A stretch of DNA of 64,000 bases from JASHPR01 sp963815375 (GTDB lineage Bacteria; Actinomycetota; Actinomycetes; Streptosporangiales; Streptosporangiaceae): positions 62,001-126,000 of the forward strand of contig CAWFGX010000005.1 of NCBI GenBank assembly GCA_963815375.1. Direction: 5' to 3'. The position numbers and the translations under genes were made by a program. Numbering within the stretch: position 1 is the first letter of the stretch; the number at the start of each line of letters is the position of its first letter. Of this stretch, positions 17,514 to 24,864 are shown in pieces. Under the pieces are notes generated by a model, which saw only the letters and a program-made list of their open reading frames with translations, searched no databases and was not told the origin of the DNA.

Positions 17514-17927
17514 CTAGCTGGCGGGGCTGTTGTGGTAGGAGGCGATGCGCCAGCCGCCGTCGCGCCTGACCAGCACCCAGGTCGCGCGCACCAGGCGCTC
17601 GCTCGCGACAGCGTGCTGCCCAGGGAACATGATCCCGTCCTCGCTGACCACGATGGCCGTGTCGCCGGTAAGAAAGCGGACGTCCACCGGGTGGGCGGCC
17701 ACCCGCGACCCGTTGAGCGGGCCCGCGAACGCCGCGGCTATATTCTTGTGGATCTCCTCACGGTCCTTCTCGTAGACGCCGGGCTGGATCACGCTGGCGT
17801 CCTCGGTGTAGTCGGCCACGAACGTTTCGGCGTCGCCGGCTTCCCACGCCTGGTACAAGCGCGCTAGCACGTCGAGAACGGCCTGCCGGTCGGCGTCTGA
17901 CCCTGCCGTGGTGGTCTTGCTGGTCAT
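17514..17927 (-). CDS. SgcJ/EcaC-type NTF2-like (SnoaL-fold) protein
   Basis: 137-residue cone-fold protein. The frame ADRQAVLDVLARLYQAWEAG is followed by FVADYTEDASVIQPGVYEKD, the active-site-proximal helix and strand of the SgcJ/EcaC subgroup, and ends RRDGGWRIASYHNSPA. The subgroup covers small oxidoreductase or isomerase-like proteins of mostly unknown activity. The start, ribosome site and first codons (MTSKTTT) are identical to those of the alpha/beta hydrolase at 12322-13158, because both lie in the 298 bp repeat. It lies about 150 nt upstream of the YCII gene, same strand, so it may join the ECF42 cluster. Confidence 0.87.
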   Translation of the reverse strand: MTSKTTTAGSDADRQAVLDVLARLYQAWEAGDAETFVADYTEDASVIQPGVYEKDREEIHKNIAAAFAGPLNGSRVAAHPVDVRFLTGDTAIVVSEDGIMFPGQHAVASERLVRATWVLVRRDGGWRIASYHNSPAS

Positions 17928-18203
17928 CGGTCTCCTCGTTTCTCTCCCGTGGTGGCGAGCGCCACCCGTGAGAAGGACGGACGGGCCCGCCCGGAGAGGA
18001 CACCCCCGCGGCGCGAAGCCGGAAAAAATTTGAACCACTATTGCCGCGCCGAGGCTTGATCAGACACCAGCCGGGGCCGGCCCGCGAATGTCGCAGCTGT
18101 TCGCCGAGTTCGGTGTGCCAGCGGCGGGCCGCCGCCCCTCCTGCCCGGTGCAGATCGCCGGGATGAGCCCTACGTCGCCCAGGCGGCTGAGCACCCCCTA
18201 CAG
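17907..18203 (-). repeat. 298 bp direct repeat, copy 2
   Basis: Second copy of the promoter-leader module at 13138-13435, in the same orientation. It supplies the leader and first seven codons of the NTF2-like gene. The palindrome GGTGGCGAGCGCCACC is at 17951-17966. Identity ends at 18203 after the CCCCCTACAG sequence, and the DNA beyond (PadR-like fragment) differs from that beyond copy 1. Confidence 0.92.
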
Positions 18204-18224
18204 GGAGCCCGGGGAGATCCCTGC

Positions 18225-18326
18225 CTACTCGGTCCTCTCTCCAGGTCCGGCTTCCCGCAGGACCTGATGCCCGTACATCTGCCGCCGGCTGAGCATTCCG
18301 AGCACGAGGGCCCGGGCGGGCGAGAT
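18225..18326 (-). pseudogene. Possible PadR-like regulator fragment
   Basis: The minus strand reads SPARALVLGMLSRRQMYGHQ and VLREAG before a stop at 18225. This resembles the first helix of PadR-type regulators (LxxLxxLxxxPMYGYEI). Only about 30 residues match, and the rest of the wHTH domain is absent. It abuts the repeat copy, so the rearrangement that placed the repeat may have cut it. Weak evidence. Confidence 0.35.
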
Positions 18327-18530
18327 CGAAGGCACACGATCACCCAATATGGGTATTCCGTGCAGCGCTGCCACGGTTCGCGGCGTTCGCTGTGAGGCTC
18401 GGCCGGGCCTCACCCGCCGGGCGAGTTGCCCGGCGGTGACCTCGATACCCTCCCAGATGTGCTGGGTGAACCAGTCGGCCGTGCCGATGGGCACTAATTC
18501 TGCTCGCGCTCACCGCTTACCCGGCGGGGC

Positions 18531-18735
18531 GTCTACGACTCGCTCAGCCGCGACGGATAGTTGGCCGCCGACCTGCCCGCCGGCCTGGCCGCGTTCATGG
18601 CCGACGCTCAGGTCCCGTGGAGCGTCGGCGCGCTGGGCGGCGCGGTGACCGATCCCGCATGGCGGGCCAAGCCCTGATGGTATCTGGTCGCCACCGAGGA
18701 CCGGATGATCCTGCCACCGGCGCAGCCGGCCCCAT
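18531..18735 (+). pseudogene. Alpha/beta hydrolase C-terminal remnant with two in-frame stops
   Basis: The forward frame reads VYDSLSRDG, stop, LAADLPAGLAAFMADAQVPW, then GALGGAVTDPAWRAKP, stop, WYLVATEDRMILPPAQ. This matches the C-terminal half of EstC/salicylate-esterase-like hydrolases. Compare the intact gene at 30481-31158, which has VAWRTKPSWYIVANNDQAVS. Two nonsense codons and the missing nucleophile half show it is dead. Position between two other remnants suggests a decayed insertion zone. Confidence 0.72.
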
Positions 18736-19085
18736 TCTGGGACTCTCAACACAAGCGGCAAGCGATTGCTCGCCCCGGCAAATCAGGAGCCGGACGAGGA
18801 TGCACTCAATTCGGCCTCACCCGGCGTCCGTAGGCACACAGATTCGCCAGTTCGGGCGCGGCGCAACCGGCCATGGGAGCGATCAGGATGCAGCACATAG
18901 CGGCGGTGATGGACGCCACTGCGGCGGGGTGATAGTGACGTGGTGTAGCCATGCTCGCCGGAGCCGCCCGGCTCATGGCGAGCCGCCTTCCGGATCTGGC
19001 TCTGGAAATGCGCCACGTGGAATGGGTGTCGCTCATGCATGTCCGCCAGTGGCGGAACGGGAAACTCTGGGGGAAGGATAGGCGG

Positions 19086-19532
19086 GTGGATGGTGAGGAC
19101 GGCCGATTCGTGATCGCTCCGGAGGGCTCTACACAGCGGTGGACGCTTGGCGGGCCGGTGGACCCCTATGGCGACGGCTATGTGCACAGGGTCTTCGTCG
19201 AGGTTATTGATGACGGGATCGCCGCCAGCGGCTGGGCGACGTTCGAGGGCCAGACGCCGCGAACACTGCGCGACTTTTTGACGTGGCTGGACCAGGACTG
19301 GCGCGGCTGGCCTGGCACCCGCACCTGGACGGCAATGGAAAACGAGATGACGCTGGAAGCCACCCATGACGGCACCGGCCATGTCCAGATCGCTGTCACC
19401 CTCCGCCGGGGTGAGCGTACCTACGACCCGGACGCCTGGTCAGCCCGGATCGTGCTCACCCTCGAAGCTGGCGAGCAGCTGCACGAGCTCGCCAGCGCCG
19501 CCGACCAATTCCTCCGCCCGGCGCTCCCCTGA
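19086..19532 (+). CDS. DUF6228 family protein
   Basis: About 148 residues, function unknown. The order of motifs fits DUF6228: VDPYGDGYVHRVFVEVIDDG, a GWATFEG strand, DFLTWLDQDWRGWPGTRTW, a beta-hairpin LEATHDGTGHVQIAVTLRRG, and the end IVLTLEAGEQLHELASAADQ. No catalytic motif, signal or membrane segment. GTG 19086 has GAAGGA upstream; a longer frame from ATG 18951 is possible, but the extra 45 residues look unlike the family. It lies in a region full of remnants and seems intact. Confidence 0.65.
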   Translation: MDGEDGRFVIAPEGSTQRWTLGGPVDPYGDGYVHRVFVEVIDDGIAASGWATFEGQTPRTLRDFLTWLDQDWRGWPGTRTWTAMENEMTLEATHDGTGHVQIAVTLRRGERTYDPDAWSARIVLTLEAGEQLHELASAADQFLRPALP

Positions 19533-19776
19533 ACAGCATCAGGATCACACAGAACTGTCAGATCGGTACCAGCGCGGCCCTACCTGTGACGAACCAGATC
19601 CGGCGCCAAATTAGGCGGATCAACGCGTGCTCTCCTCGCGTACCTTGGTCACCCAGCGTAATGCTGACCGCTGATGAGGCCCAGCGCCACCGTCAGAAAA
19701 CGTGACCCCAGGAGACGTTCACCGACGGTTTGCCTGCGCGCTCAACGCGGCAGAAGAGTGCGAGGGACTCTCCGGG

Positions 19777-20193
19777 TCACCGCTCCAGTAGCGAGAATGT
19801 CTGGGCCACCACGACGGTGTCGTCGCTGACAGTGAATTCTGGATCACCGAGCGCGCTGCGTGCCTCTGCTTAATGCCAGAAGCGCTCATGCCCAGCCCGC
19901 CATTCAGCGACCGAGCTGTACCCTTCACCCTCGCCAAGCGCGTGAGCCAGGTCGATATCGCCGAGGCGGATCACCCGGACCGCGGTCGTCTCGATCACGG
20001 CCACCCGGTGACCAGCGGAATCAACCACAGCTTGCCGTAGGCCCGGGCGGGGCAGGGACTCGCCTTCACGTTCGTAATCTGCCAGCAGCCCGGTGGTTGT
20101 GGTCTTGGTGCCACTGAGGATGGCCGCGACGAGCTGGTCACGCAGCGGCCCCGGAAATGCGAACTCCGCGACTAGCAGATCCTCTCGTGACAT
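19777..20193 (-). pseudogene. ASCH-domain protein with premature stop
   Basis: ATG 20193 opens MSREDLLVAEFAFPGP, then the ASCH core SGTKTTTTGLLADYEREGE (G-x-K-x-x-T motif), RVAVIETTAVRVIRLGDID and EWRAGHERFWH. An in-frame TAA at 19870-19872 follows. Translation past that stop continues the family fold: ALGDPEFTVSDDTVVVAQTF, ending SLLER at a TGA at 19777. One nonsense mutation thus removes the last ~30 residues. ASCH domains bind RNA or modified nucleotides. Either a recent pseudogene, a shortened protein of 107 residues, or a base error. Confidence 0.78.
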
Positions 20194-20455
20194 GACGGCC
20201 AGCCTAACCACGCCTCGCTATCCAGAACACGGCCACCAGCCTGGCCTGAGGCTATCGCTGATAGGCGGCGATCCCTGACTGCCATCTGTCTCCGCACGCA
20301 GCACCCTCGCCGCGGCATAGAGGACGAGGCCAACTCGCTCTTCATCGCCCGCGCATGCTCGCACAGTACGGAACAAGCCACGGGGATGATGTGTCTGTGG
20401 CAGATCCTCACACCAGCAGCAGGTCGGCGCGGAGCCGGACAGCCGCTCGCGGTGA

Positions 20456-20911
20456 TCAGTAGTGAGCCAGGATCTGCGTGACAGGGTTGCCGAGCAGAGC
20501 GGCCACGTCGGCAAGTTCCCCTGCGTCAAGTTCGTATTGCGCCCGGGTCGCGTTCATTGCGCTCACCTCGAAGCGCGCGAAGCCGACCGGATCGTCGTAG
20601 CTCAGAGTGTCCAGCGAGACAACCTCTCTGCAGCAGGGAACCATCACGTCCAGTTGGTCGGCTCTCACGCCACGCTCCAGGAACCACCCCGCGCTGATGT
20701 CCCCGCCGCAGTGTGAGCATCTGATCTGGGTGGTGCACTCGCCGGCGTCGATCACGGTGACCCGGTCGTAGAACCGGTAGCGAACCTCCTCAACCGCGTC
20801 ACCCGGCCCGGAGAACAGCCGCGCGACGTAGGCCACAGCGGAGGCAGCTGCCTCGAGCGTGGGCTGCCAGTTCTGGTCGGTCGGGATCAAGCGGATTTCC
20901 CAATCGCTCAC
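20456..20911 (-). CDS. Conserved hypothetical protein with Cys motifs
   Basis: About 151 residues, family not named. It begins VSDWEIRLIPTDQNWQPTLE, followed by a helix AAASAVAYVARLF. A strand RYRFYDRVTVIDAG precedes a zinc-ribbon-like RCSHCGGDISAGWF; two more cysteines lie in VMVPCCREVVSLDTL. The C-terminus has FEVSAMNATRAQYELDAGEL. The pattern CxxC...CC suggests metal binding, and the end ALLGNPVTQILAHY is typical of the conserved actinobacterial family. A GTG at 20941 is an alternative start. No genomic partner on the same strand. Confidence 0.62.
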   Translation of the reverse strand: MSDWEIRLIPTDQNWQPTLEAAASAVAYVARLFSGPGDAVEEVRYRFYDRVTVIDAGECTTQIRCSHCGGDISAGWFLERGVRADQLDVMVPCCREVVSLDTLSYDDPVGFARFEVSAMNATRAQYELDAGELADVAALLGNPVTQILAHY

Positions 20912-21109
20912 AGCCGTCAGGATGCCCGATGCCACTGACACTGATCAGTCAGACAGGCACGGAACGCGCTCATCGGCAGAGCTGCGCGTCTCCTGCAGCA
21001 GCCCTGGCGCGGTTAACAGCCTGTCATCGGAGCCGCAGCGGCAGCAGCGACTACGTCCTGGCCGAAGACGGCACGTGACGTTCAAGCTCTCTATTTCCCG
21101 CCAGCGCGA

Positions 21110-21495
21110 AGTCACAGCGGCCTGGTGACTCGCGGGCCGCAGTTAGCAGGGCTTCGAATTGCAGATGGGTAACCCCGCCATCGGAGACTCCGGCGGTACT
21201 GAAGGCCGACGGACATGCTCGGCGGGCGAGTGCTCCAGCAGTTCGTCGATGACGCACGTCCGGTAGAACCCGGCTGTGACCGAGAACCACCGGGAGACGG
21301 TCGAGGGCTTGAACCGGCGCGTCTCCTGCATCCACCGGATGTACAGCTCCAGGTGCGGTCGCCGGGCGGCGAGCGGGTGCAGGCCGCGTTCGGCGGACCC
21401 GACCAGGTAGCAGCGCAGATCAGACTCGGTGTGATAGCGAGAGGAGCTCTTGAAACGAGCCAGGCAGGCACCGCCAGACGCACCTGGTCAGTGAA
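21110..21495 (-). pseudogene. Tyrosine recombinase/integrase N-terminal fragment, frameshifted
   Basis: The minus strand gives ARFKSSSRYHTESDLRCYL, GSAERGLHPLAARRPHLELY, RRFKPSTVSRWFSVTAGFYR and EHSPAEHVRRPSVPPESP. This is the SAM-like core-binding domain of XerC/phage integrases. After a frameshift near 21180 the partner frame gives GVTHLQFEALLTAARESP, the start of the catalytic domain. Similarity then ends, before the R-H-R-Y residues. Evidence of a former phage or integrative element in this zone. Confidence 0.8.
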
Positions 21496-21623
21496 CGGCA
21501 TCAAGTCATCGGACGGGCCAGACGGCACTTCAGCGAAGTCCATCATGTGCAGACACTGCTCCTGCTCCCGCCCGCGGGCGAGCCCAGCCGGCGCGGCCAG
21601 GTTGCGGCATAGAGTGCATTCCG

Positions 21624-22481
21624 CTACTCGGCAGCGAGAGTACCGAGTGCGGGCCACGGCGGACCATGGCGGAGCAAGGACAGGATGTCTCGGCCGTGCT
21701 GGTGCCCGTCCGGGAATTCATCGCGGATGTCCCAGCGCCAGGCAGCGACCATCGCAAGCACGAGCCGCCGACACTCCGCGAGCAGAACCTGATCGATGTC
21801 CGGATAGCGCGCGCTGACCTGCTCTGGCACGTGGGCAACATCAAACTCGATGGGTCCACGGCAGCACGTTTCGAAGTCGATGAACAGCAGGCCGTCACGG
21901 GTGCTGAGGAGGTTGCCAGGATGCGGTTCGCCGTGCAGCAGCTGCTCGGCAGCACCGCGACTGTGGATCCGTTCACGAGCGCCCTGCAGCGTGCTGAGGA
22001 GGAGATGCCGGTCGGCCTCAGCGAGCGCGGGTGTTTGGTCTGGTCGCGTGACTAGCCGTTCAGCCTCTGCGGCTCGGTCCAGGAAGTGCGGGGTTGCGAT
22101 CTCGACGCTTCGCATGCCGGTGTGCAGGCGCTGGAGCACGTCTGCGTATGCGCCTGGTAGGTCCAGGTCAGGAGCCACGACCTCGTGGTAGGTCCACAAG
22201 GTCATGGCGAAGCCGTCGCGTCCGTAGACCCGCGGCTCAACCCGGGGCTCCAGCGCTGCGACGGGGCTCGCGGTTCCAGCCAGTCGCAGAGCGAGCTCGA
22301 CCTCAAGCGCGGCTACCTCTTGCCCCGCCAGTGCTACTCGGGCGAAGACGCCACACGGCAACAGACGTAGAGCCAGCTTGTTCGAATTGTGAATCACGAC
22401 TGCGTCGTCGACCCGCAGATGCAGCTCGCCAACCAGTGCTGCCGCCGCGGCCATCGCGCGCGAGACGAGCTCCGCCTCCAC
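21624..22481 (-). CDS. Aminoglycoside phosphotransferase-fold kinase (APH family)
   Basis: 285-residue small-molecule kinase-like protein. The catalytic loop reads LLHGEPHPGNLLSTRDG (Brenner motif HxxxxxxN; the usual Asp is Glu here, HGEPHPGN). The magnesium motif is LLFIDFETCCRGPIEFD (DFE). The N-terminal region VVIHNSNKLALRLLP holds a plausible nucleotide-binding strand. The usual catalytic aspartate is changed, so activity is uncertain. The substrate is unknown; the name APH describes the fold, not resistance. GTG start at 22481. A second APH-like gene is at 24016 on the other strand. Confidence 0.78.
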   Translation of the reverse strand: MEAELVSRAMAAAAALVGELHLRVDDAVVIHNSNKLALRLLPCGVFARVALAGQEVAALEVELALRLAGTASPVAALEPRVEPRVYGRDGFAMTLWTYHEVVAPDLDLPGAYADVLQRLHTGMRSVEIATPHFLDRAAEAERLVTRPDQTPALAEADRHLLLSTLQGARERIHSRGAAEQLLHGEPHPGNLLSTRDGLLFIDFETCCRGPIEFDVAHVPEQVSARYPDIDQVLLAECRRLVLAMVAAWRWDIRDEFPDGHQHGRDILSLLRHGPPWPALGTLAAE

Positions 22482-22601
22482 AACGTGGATCCTCGCACTT
22501 GCTCACTCGTCGGCGTGGACGAGTGCGCGGAATCCGCGGCAAATGAGCGCAGTGTCGAACCCGGACGCGGCGCCCGGCCTCATGGCTGGCATCCTTCATT
22601 T

Positions 22602-23169
22602 TCAGGACGCTGCCCTTGGCCCGGTCGTACTCGCGTCCGGCGCTCTCCCGGCCCTATGAGTTCGACGGCGTGCATATGTTCGCGAAAACACCTGCGGGTT
22701 AGCATTAGGATAATATTTATCGCGGTATTTAGTTGACTGAGCAACTAGCCATTTGAAACCGGATTTGTAAGGTACTCCTCCCCGTAGGGCCATTTCAGTT
22801 TCGATAAACTCGGCGAGCTGGCTGTTGAGGCGAAGGACAATCGGCCACTCACTCTGCAGAGCAGACTTTTCAGGTATCACGCCGCACTGTATCCGGCTGC
22901 CGATTAGATCGTAACGGTTCAGAACCAATTCTATTTGCTCTAGAATTTCTTCATTTTTTGGTCGTGCCAGATCGCTGGCCGTTGATGCATAGATAATACG
23001 TATAGCTCGCTGGACTTCTGGGCGCAAGATTTCCTCATGCAAGGAAATCAACGCACCTTGCATAAGCTGCCGATTCTGAACCCGTAAGTTGCAGATATAC
23101 GAAGAAAATGGCGAGTATGGCGGCGATAGCGCTGCCCAAAGCGGCGAAACTAGAGATGGCGGCGGACAT
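22602..23169 (-). pseudogene. DUF4760-like membrane-anchored protein with frameshift
   Basis: The ATG at 23169 opens MSAAISSFAALGSAIAAILA followed by IFFVYLQL, one membrane segment. A one-base shift near 23088 moves the continuation into another frame: RVQNRQLMQGALISLHEEIL, then RIIYASTASDLARPKNEEIL and LVLNRYDLIGSRIQCGVIPE, with KWLVAQSTKYRDKYYPN near the end. The joined protein resembles DUF4760-type proteins. The stretch is conspicuously AT-richer than its neighbours, which suggests transfer from a different host. The frameshift may be real or a base error; an internal ATG at 23063 would give 153 residues lacking the anchor. Confidence 0.6.
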
Positions 23170-24015
23170 TCATCCCCCAGAGATCGGCCTCAACTACTGA
23201 GGCTCGTAGAACCCGCCTCCGAAGTCAAGAGAGTCGGGGCGAGGGGCAGATCGTAGATGCCTCGAACCGCCAACAGGCTCCACAACACCGTACTGACCAT
23301 GGTTACCAGAAAGGTCCTTCACACGGGACCGTAGCTGAGCCCGTGATACGCCACGTGGGCCGTGACCAGGTGCCGTCACCGAAGTTCGTTTTGCGATGAT
23401 CACGGGGGCGATCAGCGGCCTCGGCTGATGCGCAAGGTCACTAAGACGACTGCCAGCACGACCACGTAGCCGACCGTTGATGCGACCTAAGACCAACCCC
23501 CCCCCGACCGAGTGCACGCCATTTGCGGCCTGAGCGTCAGCGACACATAGTCATTCGACGCGCCCCTCTAGGGCCGTGGCGCTCGCACCATCGCCGGCAG
23601 ATGAGGATCTTCCCGCACGCTCCTGCGGTGTCATGAGTTCGGGAAGATCACGGCGCACAATTGCCCTTCCGCTATAACCCCGTATTCAACTCCGTCAGGT
23701 GCATCGGCTGAAGGCTGAAGTCCGGCCCGGAAAGCCCTGGTGATAGTTCTGCTCTCTGCTGTTTCCGGGCGTCGACCGCGACAGCCCGTGCATCAGGATG
23801 ATCAGCTCATTAACGGCGTCAAACCGAACATCGAACGAACCGTCGGAGAACTCCAGCGGTTGGTGTATCCCGCACGCGGCCAGGGAACGACTCGTGGATG
23901 AGCCGATGCTGGCGTACTAGCTTGGAGCCGCAGGTGGCCGAAGCCACCCTCCACAATCGCGGGTTCCGGGTGTGACTTGGCGATGCCGGAAAGGCCTGCA
24001 CCGGATACTGAAGAC
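23170..24015. other. Accessory region without clear gene
   Basis: About 845 nt. On the minus strand 23194-23517 is open (107 codons, ending DSLDFGGGFYEPQ) and crosses a nine-C homopolymer near 23497. I recognise no family and rate it doubtful. A minus-strand piece around 23830-23950 (SKLVRQHRLIHESFPGRVRD) may be decayed. Otherwise nothing is supported. Confidence 0.3.
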
Positions 24016-24774
24016 ATGGGTGATGCTGACGGGAGCGAATCCGCGCAGCCGACGTGGCTGGCTGGCAATGTGGGCGGCGCGTGGCGGATCGGCGGCACGG
24101 TGCACCGGACGACCGGTCAGTGGACGCCCGCAGTGCACGCCCTGCTCGGCTTCCTCGCCTCGCGTCTTGAGCACACTCCGAGAGTGCTTGGGTTCGACGA
24201 GCAGGGCCGTGAGGTTCTCACCTTTCTGCCCGGGCGGGTCGTCGATATTGACACCGAGATATTGACGCCGGGCCAGATCCACTCGCTCGTGTCGTGGACG
24301 CGCAGCTTCCACGAGGTGGTCGCTGGGTTCGGCCATCCCGGCCCGTGGCGGTACCCGCGCGTGCGCCAGGCGTCCCTCATCGGCCACAACGACATAGCCC
24401 CGTACAACGTCTGCTTCAACGGCGACGATGTGGCCGGGGTGTTCGACTGGGATATGGCTGGTCCGACGACGCCGCTGATGGAGCTGGCCTTCATCGCCTG
24501 GAACTGTGTCCCGCTGTGGCGGGACATCGGCGAAGAAGCCTCCGCGGAGCGCATCCGGCGCATCTGCTCGGCGTACGGCGGCGTCCATCCGGCGCAGATC
24601 GTGGATACCGTGCCTCACCGGATCAAGATGATGCTGGACTGGATCCCGCTGGGTGCGGCTGCGGGCGACGCCGGGCTGCGCCGCTTGATGAGCCAGGGTG
24701 AGCCCGAACGCTCTCAGGCGGCGCTCAGTGAACTGGTCCCGAGACTGCGGCGAATTCGGCTACTTCTCAAGTGA
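24016..24774 (+). CDS. APH-family phosphotransferase (choline/aminoglycoside kinase fold)
   Basis: 252-residue kinase-fold protein. The N-terminal TWLAGNVGGAWRIGGTVHRT, with TPAVHALLGFLASR, is a short nucleotide lobe common in actinobacterial members. The catalytic loop is IGHNDIAPYNVCFNGDDVAG (HND, Asp present) and the metal motif is VFDWDMAGPTTPLMELAF (DWD). Substrate unknown. ATG 24016 is chosen because family similarity begins there; an ATG at 23977 is also in frame. The stop at 24774 lies only about 20 nt from the 3' end of the group II intron, which runs on the other strand. Confidence 0.85.
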   Translation: MGDADGSESAQPTWLAGNVGGAWRIGGTVHRTTGQWTPAVHALLGFLASRLEHTPRVLGFDEQGREVLTFLPGRVVDIDTEILTPGQIHSLVSWTRSFHEVVAGFGHPGPWRYPRVRQASLIGHNDIAPYNVCFNGDDVAGVFDWDMAGPTTPLMELAFIAWNCVPLWRDIGEEASAERIRRICSAYGGVHPAQIVDTVPHRIKMMLDWIPLGAAAGDAGLRRLMSQGEPERSQAALSELVPRLRRIRLLLK

Positions 24775-24830
24775 CCTGCTCCCGCCAAGGCCGGGTAGGC
24801 CGGGCGCATTGCTGCGCCCGGCCCCCCTCA

Positions 24831-24864
24831 GAACCGGACGTGCACGTTTCCATGCATCCGGCTC
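24831..24864 (-). ncRNA. Group II intron domain V
   Basis: 34-nt hairpin on the minus strand starting GAGCCGGATGCATGG and ending CGTGCACGTCCGGTTC around a GAAA tetraloop-like centre. This is the standard bacterial domain V layout, with GAGCCG at the 5' side and CGGTTC at the 3' side. The maturase stop codon overlaps its first bases. Confidence 0.88.

Noticed and set aside
15455..17867. Long forward reading frames of more than 430 codons opposite the sigma factor cluster
   Set aside because: High GC keeps antisense frames open. The minus strand has clear ECF42, YCII and NTF2 motifs.
23497..23506. Nine-C run as a phase-variation tract
   Set aside because: It lies in a doubtful reading frame and actinobacterial phase variation by such tracts is not supported here.
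24831..24864. Possible CRISPR or terminator for the hairpin array near 24.8 kb
   Set aside because: The hairpin has domain V sequence and follows a maturase gene, so group II intron explains it.
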